A stretch of 36,002 nt of DNA, taken from contig SLDS01000155.1 of NCBI GenBank assembly GCA_007125175.1, positions 1 through 36,002 of the forward strand. The letters are read 5' to 3'. Source of the DNA: Flavobacteriales bacterium (GTDB taxonomy: Bacteria; Bacteroidota; Bacteroidia; Flavobacteriales_D; Cryomorphaceae). The notes below the pieces were generated by a model. That model was given only the letters and a program-made list of their open reading frames with translations, was not told the origin of the DNA and ran no database searches. Below are positions 1-7,291 of the stretch, piece after piece (the first letter of the stretch is position 1; each line of letters begins with the position of its first letter). Both the position numbers and the translations under genes were made by a program.

Positions 1-674
1 CTGAGCCCGGATCGGGAGAGCTTGTACTGGCAGTCTACAGTGATGATTTCACTGCCATTGATCTGATAGGCAAAGGGCCTGCTCTCTATCACTTCGCCCA
101 CAGCTGTGCGCAGCAAGAGCTCACCCGTAGGCTTGTTGCGCGGTTTTACTCCCTCATAGCGCAGCTGTATGAGAGAAGGGTCGGCACCGGGCTGAACGAT
201 GAAATCGTATTTGAGGCTGCCCCGGCGGTATAGTTTGAGGTCAATACCCGGGTAGAGGCCTTCGTAATACACCTCCTCATAGCCCTTAAGCCCACCTGAC
301 CACCGCGAAGGCTCATCGCCCAGAAAAAAATTGTAGCTGCCACGGGCGGCCTTGCGGCCATCAGGAGGCGGGGTATTGGGCTGAACCCCCTCGAAATGCA
401 CCTTATAGGCATGGCATTGCAGGTATTCCGGAGGGGCTTCACCGGGGCCATTACCGCTGTGCACAGCAAATACGCGTGAGGTGGCTTCGGTGTCGTAAAG
501 GTTCACAGTAAATCCATCCTTCTCGGCATAGAATTGCCCTCCGGGAATATCGGTCTTAAAGGCCACTTGATCGGGCCATTGCTTACCATTTTCCACAAAG
601 AGTTCCTGCGCAGACAATGCGGACGCAATCAGGCAAAAGATGGCAAAACAGAGTGTGGGAGTGGTGGTGCGCAT
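1..674 (-). CDS. Secreted protein with DUF7948-like N-terminal domain, 3' part beyond window edge
   Basis: The reading frame is open from ATG at 674 down to base 1, giving the first 224 residues of a longer protein. The N-terminus is a signal peptide (hydrophobic residues about 7-20, ending ALSAQE). Next comes ENGKQWPDQVAFKTDIPGG, then FYAEKDGF, GSYNFFLGDEPSRW and YPGIDLKLYRRG. These resemble the domain (DUF7948) that opens many large Bacteroidota secreted proteins, which often carry SBBP or PKD repeats and a T9SS sorting domain further on. That C-terminal part lies outside the window, so the secretion route is inferred. It is transcribed divergently from the J-domain gene at 766 and shares a 91-bp spacer with it. 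Function unknown; likely cell-surface or extracellular. The frame and signal peptide are clear; the family name comes from memory of the pattern. Confidence 0.8.
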   Translation of the reverse strand, partial: MRTTTPTLCFAIFCLIASALSAQELFVENGKQWPDQVAFKTDIPGGQFYAEKDGFTVNLYDTEATSRVFAVHSGNGPGEAPPEYLQCHAYKVHFEGVQPNTPPPDGRKAARGSYNFFLGDEPSRWSGGLKGYEEVYYEGLYPGIDLKLYRRGSLKYDFIVQPGADPSLIQLRYEGVKPRNKPTGELLLRTAVGEVIESRPFAYQINGSEIITVDCQYKLSRSGL

Positions 675-696
675 AAGCCTTCAGAGAGTGAAAATA

Positions 697-705
697 CAAA
701 AACTA
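697..705 (-). promoter_or_regulatory. Weak -7-like box for the edge-truncated secreted protein gene
   Basis: On the minus strand this reads TAGTTTTTG, close to the Bacteroidota -7 consensus TAnnTTTG but with one extra base. It lies 22 bases upstream of the ATG at 674. I see no TTG element at the expected -33 position, so this is a weak call. Confidence 0.25.
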
Positions 706-727
706 TCAGCACATCATAATATTCCCT

Positions 728-735
728 TAATTTAG
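728..735 (+). promoter_or_regulatory. -7-like box upstream of the J-domain gene
   Basis: TAATTTAG matches TAnnTTTG at seven of eight positions and ends 30 bases before the TTG start at 766. The same TAnnTTAG variant precedes the genes at 12745, 16410 and 25418. No clear -33 TTG is visible. Confidence 0.35.
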
Positions 736-765
736 CCGATACGCTAACAGGAACATAGGAGCATC

Positions 766-1329
766 TTGAGCCGCCTGCGATTTTTTGACCCTTACTATGC
801 CCGTCTCGGTCTGAGCCCGGGAGCCGGTGATGCAGAGATCAAATCTGCCTACCGCAGGCTGGCCAAGCAGTACCACCCCGACAGGAGTGGAACGAGCGAT
901 ACACGCGAGGATTTTATCGCTGTAAATCAAGCCTATGAGATGCTGCTCAAACGGGATCTCGTGATACGGCAGGCATTGAGCAGGCTCAAAAGCAAGAAAG
1001 CGCAAGCCGCCAAAGGTGGTCACCGTGCTGATCGCCGACGCAAGGATATGGCTGCAGAGGCCCGATACCGCGCCGAGAAGCATGCTGAAATGCCTTTTGA
1101 GCGCTTTGCGAAAACGCCCATTTACCGCACCGCCATGGTGGTCAATAGTGTATTTGATTATGTGGCTATAGGTGTTGGTGTGCTGATGGTTATCGCCCCA
1201 ATAGGTCGTTACTTTTCCGATATGACGCGCCTGGCGGCAAAAGGGGAGGAGCCCGATTTTCACGCAGTGCCTATCTTTATCGGCCTTTGCTTCCTATACG
1301 GGGTGTGGTATTTTCGAAAAAACGTGTAA
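766..1329 (+). CDS. Membrane-anchored J-domain protein
   Basis: A 187-residue protein with an N-terminal J domain (about residues 9-62): YARLGLSPGAGDAEIKSAYR, then the diagnostic HPD loop at residues 37-39, then FIAVNQAYEMLL. J domains stimulate the ATPase of Hsp70 (DnaK). The Gly/Phe and zinc-finger regions of true DnaJ are absent. A basic Lys/Arg/Ala-rich helix (about 68-110) follows, then two hydrophobic stretches (about 125-147 and 166-182) that look like membrane helices. The J domain would therefore sit on the cytoplasmic face and recruit DnaK to the membrane. The start is a TTG at 766 with GGAG a few bases upstream; no better ATG lies before the J domain. The S46 peptidase gene begins 7 bases after the stop, so the two may be co-transcribed. 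The client is unknown. Confidence 0.85.
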   Translation: MSRLRFFDPYYARLGLSPGAGDAEIKSAYRRLAKQYHPDRSGTSDTREDFIAVNQAYEMLLKRDLVIRQALSRLKSKKAQAAKGGHRADRRRKDMAAEARYRAEKHAEMPFERFAKTPIYRTAMVVNSVFDYVAIGVGVLMVIAPIGRYFSDMTRLAAKGEEPDFHAVPIFIGLCFLYGVWYFRKNV

Positions 1330-1336
1330 AAAAACA

Positions 1337-3610
1337 ATGAATCACCTACCTATGAAATCTGTTTTTGTCGCTGCCCGCAATCTCTTGCGCAGCCTCCTTC
1401 TCGCTGCTGTCATATTTTTGTCAATCAGTAGCCTGCGTGCCCATGAGGGCATGTGGATTCCGTCTACCCTTCAGCAATTGGTGATAGGCGATATGCAAGC
1501 GGCAGGGCTCAGACTTACAGCCGAGCAAATCTACAGCATCAACCAGAGCAGCCTCAAGGATGCCATCGTCCATTTTGGTGGAGGATGTACAGCTGAGGTG
1601 CTTTCTGATCAAGGACTTATCCTCACCAATCACCACTGTGGCTACAGCCAGATTCAGTCGCACTCCAGCGTAGAGCAAGATTACCTCAAGGATGGATTCT
1701 GGGCGATGAGCAAAGGTGCTGAATTGCCCAATCCGGGCCTGAGTGCCACTTTCGTAAAGCGTATTGAAGACGTGAGCGAATCCATGCTAGAAGCTGCAGG
1801 AGATCTCGAAGGTGAGCAGCGTGAAATAGCCCTTGGCAGAAGGGCGGCCACCCTGATTCAAGAAGCCACGCAAGACAATCACTACAAGGCCGAGATCAAA
1901 CCCTTTTTCTTCGGAAATGCTTTTTACCTCATCATCACTGAGGTCTTTCCCGATGTGCGCCTCGTTGGCGCTCCTCCTTCTTCCATCGGCAAATTTGGTG
2001 GCGACACCGACAATTGGGAATGGCCCAGGCATACGGGCGATTTTGCCCTGTTTCGGATTTACGCCGGCAAGGATAATTTGCCTGCTGCATACAGCGAAGA
2101 AAACATCCCTTACACCCCGGAGCACAGCCTGCCCATCAATATGTCGGGACTCAAGCCGGGCGACTTTACCATGGTATTTGGATTTCCCGGTCGCACGGAT
2201 CAATATTTGGTAAGTGACGCTGTGGCCTATGTATTGGAAGAGGCCAATCCCATGCGAAAAGCCATGCGCGAAGCCAGCCTCGGCGTGATCGACCGCGCCA
2301 TGGGGCAGAGCGACACCCTGCGTATCAAGTATGCCGCCAAGCAAAGCCGCATTGCCAATGCCCACAAGAAATGGATAGGCCAAAGCCAAGGATTGGAGCA
2401 GTACAATGCCCTCGAAAAGAAAAAGGCTTTTGAGCGCGAATTTCGCGAGCTGGCCGCCAAAAGCGATGTCCATGAGGCCGACCTGCCGGATCAGCTTGCA
2501 AAGCTTTACCAGGACTATGCCGATCACTCACTTTCTCGCGACTTCCTCATCGAGTTTTACTACTACGGCCCGGAGGTATTGCGCTATGCCAGCAGCTTTC
2601 AAAAATTTGTAGAGGGCTACGACAAACTGAGCGAAGAGGGCGAACTCAAAACGGAAAAGGAGAAGCTCAAGCAATCTGTGGAATCCCATTTCAAGAACTA
2701 CGATATTCGGGTGGACAGGGACATTCTGGCCGCGCAGGCACCCATTGTTGTGGAGCGCTGCCCGGAGATTTTACGGCCCGAAATCCTCACTGAGATGTTG
2801 CAAAAGCATAAGGGAGATGCAGAGGCCATGGCGCGGTCCTTTTTTGCGAGAAGCGTATTTGCCGATAAGGACGCACTTATCAACCTCTTCAAGAAAGCCG
2901 ACAAGAAGATCATAAAAAGCATCGAGAGTGACCCAGCCTACCTCACTGCCCTGCAAATACTCAGCAAGTGGCAAGAAAAAGGGGCTCCCGAGTACCGCCG
3001 CTTCAGCGAGGCTGAGGAGCAGCTTATGGGGCGCTATGTGAAGGCCATGATGGAGCTCTTCCCCGATCGCATCTATTGGCCCGATGCCAATAGTACCCTC
3101 CGCATCACTTATGGAGCCATGGAGGGCAGCGAGCCCCGGGATGGGGTGGAATACCTGCCCTATACCACCCTGGACGGGGTGATACGCAAATACCAGCCCG
3201 GCCACCGCGATTTTGATTTGCCGAAAAGACTCATCGACCTGCACCGGGAGGGAGATTATGGGCCCTACCACACCGATGGCGAGCTGAGGGTGTGCTTCCT
3301 CGGCTCCAACCACACCACGGGCGGCAACTCCGGAAGCCCGGCCCTCGATGCCGATGGCTACCTTGTAGGGCTCAATTTTGACCGAACCTGGGAGAGCACC
3401 ATGAGCGATATCATGTTCAACCCTGAGATATGCCGCAATATCATGGTGGACATTAAGTACGTGCTCTTCATCGTGGACAAATTTGCCAATGCCGGGCATC
3501 TGATCGCCGAGATGGATTTGCGCTATCCGGAAGCGGGCAGTGAGCTGCATGAAGTGAGAGAGAAAGTGGGATCATCTGAAGTCTTGATCCCAACCAGTGT
3601 AAAACCTTAA
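1337..3610 (+). CDS. S46 family dipeptidyl peptidase, DPP11-like (Asp/Glu-specific)
   Basis: A 757-residue exported serine peptidase. A signal peptide (about residues 7-35, ending SSLRA) precedes HEGMWIPSTL, the usual mature start of S46 enzymes. Catalytic landmarks are TNHHCGY (His100 as base), FGGDTDNWEWPRHTGDF (Asp, most likely 235) and TGGNSGSPALD (nucleophile Ser665). S46 enzymes remove dipeptides from the N-terminus of peptides in the periplasm. The residue 18 positions after the Ser is Arg683 (NFDRTWE). In Porphyromonas DPP11 an Arg at this position selects acidic P1 residues, whereas DPP7 has Gly, so Asp/Glu specificity is inferred. Length fits the family (about 710-760). Met6 is a possible alternative start. 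It sits between the J-domain and pterin dehydratase genes with 7- and 12-base spacers. Confidence 0.93.
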   Translation: MNHLPMKSVFVAARNLLRSLLLAAVIFLSISSLRAHEGMWIPSTLQQLVIGDMQAAGLRLTAEQIYSINQSSLKDAIVHFGGGCTAEVLSDQGLILTNHHCGYSQIQSHSSVEQDYLKDGFWAMSKGAELPNPGLSATFVKRIEDVSESMLEAAGDLEGEQREIALGRRAATLIQEATQDNHYKAEIKPFFFGNAFYLIITEVFPDVRLVGAPPSSIGKFGGDTDNWEWPRHTGDFALFRIYAGKDNLPAAYSEENIPYTPEHSLPINMSGLKPGDFTMVFGFPGRTDQYLVSDAVAYVLEEANPMRKAMREASLGVIDRAMGQSDTLRIKYAAKQSRIANAHKKWIGQSQGLEQYNALEKKKAFEREFRELAAKSDVHEADLPDQLAKLYQDYADHSLSRDFLIEFYYYGPEVLRYASSFQKFVEGYDKLSEEGELKTEKEKLKQSVESHFKNYDIRVDRDILAAQAPIVVERCPEILRPEILTEMLQKHKGDAEAMARSFFARSVFADKDALINLFKKADKKIIKSIESDPAYLTALQILSKWQEKGAPEYRRFSEAEEQLMGRYVKAMMELFPDRIYWPDANSTLRITYGAMEGSEPRDGVEYLPYTTLDGVIRKYQPGHRDFDLPKRLIDLHREGDYGPYHTDGELRVCFLGSNHTTGGNSGSPALDADGYLVGLNFDRTWESTMSDIMFNPEICRNIMVDIKYVLFIVDKFANAGHLIAEMDLRYPEAGSELHEVREKVGSSEVLIPTSVKP

Positions 3611-3622
3611 ATAAGAACAGAC

Positions 3623-3862
3623 ATGAGCAAATGGAAGGAAAGCGCTGAAGGACTGCAGCGCAGTTTCGAATTCGATAATTTCAAAGATGCCTTCGCCTTT
3701 ATGTGCCGCGTGGCCTTCGAAGCGGAGCGCCTGCAGCACCACCCCAATTGGCATAATGTGTACAACAAAGTGGATATCACCCTGAACACCCATGATGCCG
3801 GCGGTGCCATTACGGAGAAGGATCACAATTTGGCGAAAGCCATCGATGCCATAGCAGGATAA
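3623..3862 (+). CDS. phhB: 4a-hydroxytetrahydrobiopterin dehydratase (pterin-4a-carbinolamine dehydratase)
   Basis: A 79-residue cytoplasmic enzyme that dehydrates 4a-hydroxytetrahydrobiopterin, recycling the cofactor of aromatic amino acid hydroxylases. The signature is clear: [19 protein letters not shown] followed by [19 protein letters not shown]. The active-site residues are His39-His40-Pro41, Trp43 and His57. It is shorter at the N-terminus than the roughly 95-110 residue enzymes, missing about one strand, but short forms are common in Bacteroidota. The ATG at 3623 lies 12 bases after the peptidase stop, suggesting read-through transcription. No aromatic hydroxylase gene is in the window, so the partner is not known. 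A short hairpin (3870-3885) follows. Confidence 0.9.
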   Translation: MSKWKESAEGLQRSFEFDNFKDAFAFMCRVAFEAERLQHHPNWHNVYNKVDITLNTHDAGGAITEKDHNLAKAIDAIAG

Positions 3863-3989
3863 ACATACAGCAGGCATGTGCCTGCATCGCGGAAGCTCTG
3901 AATCATCCTATTTTCGCAGGTTCTTTGCTTTCGCCAAAAGACAATGGGCCGCTAAGGTCAAGAATAGGGCTGCGGTAAGACCGAAATTC

Positions 3990-3997
3990 TACCTTTG
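3990..3997 (+). promoter_or_regulatory. -7 promoter box of the polysaccharide export operon
   Basis: TACCTTTG is a full match to the Bacteroidota -7 consensus TAnnTTTG, ending 22 bases before the ATG at 4020. Its position inside the 5' extension of the open frame starting at 3876 argues that the extension is untranslated. A -33 TTG is not obvious. Confidence 0.5.
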
Positions 3998-4019
3998 TGC
4001 CCGTAGATGCACTGCGCAT

Positions 4020-6392
4020 ATGTACGAGAAGAAGAATAACATCATCGACGGTGAAGACTTGCTGCTTGTCTGGAAATTCATCAGCAGGAATATTTTCTTA
4101 CTTCTGCTATTCCCGGCGCTGGCATTGGTATTTGCCTATTTCTACACGCATCGAATGCCCGAGGAGTACGGTGCCAAGACGGAATTGCTCCTTGGCTCGG
4201 GGGGCGGCAATGAATACCAGAGCGAGATCTACGCAGGCCTGACCGGATTTGGCCGCAATGTGAATAAAATCACCAACCAAATCCGGGTGCTGCAGTCCCA
4301 TGACCTCATCTCGAACACCCTCGACAAACTTGACTTTCAGGTATCCTACTTCATTGTAGGCCGTGTGAAGACCACCGAGATTCCCTTTATCGATGCCTTT
4401 TCTGTCGATATTAAGCTTTTTGACACCGAAGGATCGCGGCTTTACGGAGTGCCTTTCGATGTGCGCATTCTCAATGACAGGGAGTTTTCGCTCAGCTTTC
4501 CTCTGGAGAGAAAGACCGAGGAACGCGTGCACCGATTTGATGAAGATATTGTGGAAAACGAGTACCTGCTCCATGTGGCCCGGAATGAATTCATCAGCCC
4601 GGCAACCTTCGAGAGGCTCAAGGAAAATGATTACCGCTTCGTGGTCAATAGCAAGGGCTATCTGATCAACAAGTACAAGAATGCCATGCGCATCAGCAAT
4701 GAGGACAAGACCAGTATCCTGCTGATCACCGTAAACGACGGCCTCGCCAGCAAGGCAAAGATGTTTCTCGATACCCTCTCGAGAACCTATATCGACTATA
4801 CCCTGCAAGCACAGGTCGACCTCAATGAGAGTACTTTGCAATACATTGATCGGCAGCTGCGCGGTGTCACCTTCATCATCGACTCCATCGAGACCAATCT
4901 CGAGCGCTACAAAGCGCAGAAGGACATTCTGGATCTGAGCCGTGAGCAGAGCGAGTTTTTCGAAAAGCTCCTCGGCTTTGAGGGCGAAAAGCGCCGGATG
5001 AAGATGCAGTTGGAAACACTCAACAGCCTCGAAGACTATCTGGTAAATATGGGGGAAGACGAGCGCCTCTTGCCACCCGCCCTCTACATCACCGACGATG
5101 ACTACCTGAGATCCTCCCTTTCGGAGCTTTACAACCTCGAGGTGCAGCGTTTGCAGACCTCCTTTGATGTGCGCGCAGGCAGCCCCAGCGACAGCCGGTC
5201 GGCCAAGAGCATGCAGGCCCTCCGTGCCAATATCATGGCTTATATCCAAAACCTGCGCAAGGCCATACGCGATCGCATCGCGGATACTGACAAGGAAATA
5301 CGCCATTACGAAAACCTTCTGCGCCGGCTGCCCGAGTCGCAAAGGCATATCCTCAACATTCAGCGCAACCTGAGCGTGAATGAGGAGATGTTCATTTACC
5401 TGCTGGAGAAAAAGGCGAATACCATTATCGCAAAGGCGGCTATCGTACCCGAGGTTAGCGTGATCGAGGTGGCCCGTAGCCTGGGCATCGTTGGCCCCGA
5501 CAAAATGAGGGTGATGTATTTCAGCCTGGCCATTGGTTTTATCATCGCATTGATCATCGGTTTTATTCGCAGCATATTCTTCGAGCACATTCAGAATACC
5601 AGGGAGCTCAAGCAAATTACCAAACTTCCCATACTTGGTGGCATACCTCAATGGCAAAAGAAGGAGCCCGGCCGCCCTGTGGTACTTGAGGACAGCCGCG
5701 GCAATGTGGCTGAATCCTTTCGGGGTATCCGCACGAACTTGCAGTATTTCAACAGAGGCGTGGAGAACAAGGTGCTGCTCTTCACCTCTCTACACCCGGG
5801 AGAGGGTAAGACCTTCTGTTCGGTGAATACGTCGGCCATCATTGCGAGCGGTCACAAGCGCGTTATCTTGCTCGATTTTGATATGCACAAGCCTAAAGTG
5901 CACAAGGCGCTGAAAATTAGCAATGAAAAAGGCCTTTCCACCTACATTTCCGGAAGGGACAGCCTCGAGGAAGTGATCGTATCCAGCGGTGAGGACAAAC
6001 TCGATGTGATCACCGCCGGACCCATTCCGCCCAATGCTTCAGAGCTGGTGCTCAGCCCAAGGGTGCTCAGCATGCTGGAAGAACTCAAGGAGAGATATGA
6101 CTTGCTGGTGATCGATACCCCGCCCCTGATGTTGATCTCCGATTCTATGGTTTTGATGCGCTTTGTGGATGTAGCCATGTTTGTCCTCAATACGGATAAG
6201 TCAACACGGGGAGGGGTGAAGCATCTCGAGGAGATACTCGAATCCAATAAGGTGGAAAATACCGCTCTTATTCTGAACAACATCAAGGTAAAGCGCTGGA
6301 AATACTACTACAACCGATATGGTTACCGCTACGGATACGGCTATGGTTACGGCTACGGCTATGGCGCCTCATACGGCAATAAGAGCAAATAA
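4020..6392 (+). CDS. wzc: Wzc-like polysaccharide co-polymerase / BY-type tyrosine kinase with (Tyr-Gly)n tail
   Basis: A 790-residue inner-membrane protein that controls polysaccharide chain length and export by cycles of tyrosine autophosphorylation. Order: cytoplasmic start, TM1 (about 22-43), periplasmic Wzz-type domain with long coiled coil, TM2 (about 500-522), then a cytoplasmic BY-kinase domain. The kinase has Walker A HPGEGKT (Lys597), Walker A' ILLDFDMHKP (Asp619, Asp621) and Walker B LLVIDTPP (Asp699). The C-terminus (762-790) holds 12 tyrosines, mostly as alternating Tyr-Gly, and is the presumed autophosphorylation cluster. The open frame extends upstream to 3876, but I start at 4020: the extra 48 residues are basic and Cys-rich, unlike the family, and a -7 box lies inside them. 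It heads a cluster with an ABC-2 permease 18 bases downstream. No separate phosphatase or Wza is visible here. Confidence 0.92.
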   Translation: MYEKKNNIIDGEDLLLVWKFISRNIFLLLLFPALALVFAYFYTHRMPEEYGAKTELLLGSGGGNEYQSEIYAGLTGFGRNVNKITNQIRVLQSHDLISNTLDKLDFQVSYFIVGRVKTTEIPFIDAFSVDIKLFDTEGSRLYGVPFDVRILNDREFSLSFPLERKTEERVHRFDEDIVENEYLLHVARNEFISPATFERLKENDYRFVVNSKGYLINKYKNAMRISNEDKTSILLITVNDGLASKAKMFLDTLSRTYIDYTLQAQVDLNESTLQYIDRQLRGVTFIIDSIETNLERYKAQKDILDLSREQSEFFEKLLGFEGEKRRMKMQLETLNSLEDYLVNMGEDERLLPPALYITDDDYLRSSLSELYNLEVQRLQTSFDVRAGSPSDSRSAKSMQALRANIMAYIQNLRKAIRDRIADTDKEIRHYENLLRRLPESQRHILNIQRNLSVNEEMFIYLLEKKANTIIAKAAIVPEVSVIEVARSLGIVGPDKMRVMYFSLAIGFIIALIIGFIRSIFFEHIQNTRELKQITKLPILGGIPQWQKKEPGRPVVLEDSRGNVAESFRGIRTNLQYFNRGVENKVLLFTSLHPGEGKTFCSVNTSAIIASGHKRVILLDFDMHKPKVHKALKISNEKGLSTYISGRDSLEEVIVSSGEDKLDVITAGPIPPNASELVLSPRVLSMLEELKERYDLLVIDTPPLMLISDSMVLMRFVDVAMFVLNTDKSTRGGVKHLEEILESNKVENTALILNNIKVKRWKYYYNRYGYRYGYGYGYGYGYGASYGNKSK
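6333..6365 (+). repeat. Hexanucleotide (Tyr-Gly codon) repeat at the 3' end of the BY-kinase gene
   Basis: Successive TAC/TAT and GGA/GGC/GGT codons make an imperfect 6-bp tandem repeat encoding alternating Tyr-Gly. Synonymous third bases vary, so the repeat appears kept at protein level rather than being a fresh expansion. Unit number could still change by slippage in multiples of six without breaking the frame. Confidence 0.8.
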
Positions 6393-6410
6393 AAGGGAAG
6401 GGTGCAATCA

Positions 6411-7289
6411 ATGAGCAGCAAAGAGCTAAGCGCTACAGAGCCTACAGGCGAGGAAGACTGGGATCTGGTGATAGATGGATCGAGCCACAGCTGGCGGCTG
6501 GGCTTGAGGGAGCTCGCAGGCTTCAAAGACCTCTTGTTTCTCTTTGTGAAGCGCGATTTTGTGACTTTCTACAAGCAAACCGTGCTTGGGCCACTCTGGT
6601 TTTTTATTCAGCCACTCCTCAAGGTGGGCATTTATTACGTCATTTTTGCCCGCATAGCCGGGGTGCCCACCGATGGGGTGCCGCCAATTCTCTTTTACAT
6701 CACAGGGCTCACCTTCTGGGAGTATTTTGCCTCCAGCTGGAAAAAGACTTCTGAAACCTTTCTGGAAAATCAGCACATCTTTGGCAAGGTGTACTTCCCG
6801 CGCTTGGTGGTGCCACTGAGCGTGATGATTTCCAATGCGGTGAAATTGGGTATTCAGTTTTTGCTCTTCGCCCTCTTCTGGCTCTTGTACTACTTCTCAG
6901 GAGCCGATATCAGCTTGAAGGCTGAGGCTTTGCTTTTGCCATTCTACGTATTGCTCATCGCTGTGATGGGCCTCGGTGCGGGCCTGATCGTCACCTCGCT
7001 CACCACACGCTACCGCGACCTGAAGTTTCTCCTCGATACCCTCATACAGCTCTTGATGTACTTATCGCCCATTCTGTATCCCCTGGAGCTGGCCGAAGGT
7101 ATTTTCAGGAAACTGCTACTGCTCAACCCTATGACATCGGTACTCGAGGCCATCAAGTACAGTTTTCTCGGCACAGGTGTATTCGATTGGCGCTATCTGA
7201 CTTATAGCTGCGTTTTCGCGCTGATACTATTTGTGTGTGGCCTCTTGGTATTCAACCGCACGGAGCGCAACTTCATTGACACGGTGTAG
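6411..7289 (+). CDS. wzm: ABC-2 type polysaccharide exporter permease (Wzm-like)
   Basis: A 292-residue inner-membrane permease of the O-antigen/teichoic-acid export family. The N-terminal amphipathic region (WRLGLRELAGFKDLLFLF) is followed by VKRDFVTFYKQTVLGPLWFF, the conserved cytoplasmic stretch of this family, and then about six membrane helices. NQHIFGKVYFPRLVVPLS and TSLTTRYRDLKFLLDTL are further family landmarks, the latter before the last helices. It should dimerise and form the channel driven by the Wzt-like ATPases downstream; the first begins 2 bases after this stop. The frame is open from a GTG at 6402, but ATG 6411 has a purine-rich AGGGAAGGG about 8 bases upstream and is preferred. 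It is the only permease in the cluster although two ATPases follow. Confidence 0.9.
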   Translation: MSSKELSATEPTGEEDWDLVIDGSSHSWRLGLRELAGFKDLLFLFVKRDFVTFYKQTVLGPLWFFIQPLLKVGIYYVIFARIAGVPTDGVPPILFYITGLTFWEYFASSWKKTSETFLENQHIFGKVYFPRLVVPLSVMISNAVKLGIQFLLFALFWLLYYFSGADISLKAEALLLPFYVLLIAVMGLGAGLIVTSLTTRYRDLKFLLDTLIQLLMYLSPILYPLELAEGIFRKLLLLNPMTSVLEAIKYSFLGTGVFDWRYLTYSCVFALILFVCGLLVFNRTERNFIDTV

Positions 7290-7291
7290 GC

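Noticed and set aside
2771-3550. 259-residue antisense frame within the S46 peptidase gene
   Set aside because: Fully overlaps conserved catalytic sequence in the sense frame and has no recognisable domain.
3870-3885. GCAGGCA-TG-TGCCTGC hairpin as terminator after the pterin dehydratase gene
   Set aside because: Good 7-bp stem, but a 2-base loop and no T-run make it an unconvincing intrinsic terminator.
3876-4019. 48-residue N-terminal extension of the BY-kinase frame
   Set aside because: Basic, Cys-rich and unlike any Wzz N-terminus; a consensus -7 box lies inside it.
4107-5657. 516-residue antisense frame within the BY-kinase gene
   Set aside because: Long only because of codon bias on the opposite strand; the sense frame has clear domains.
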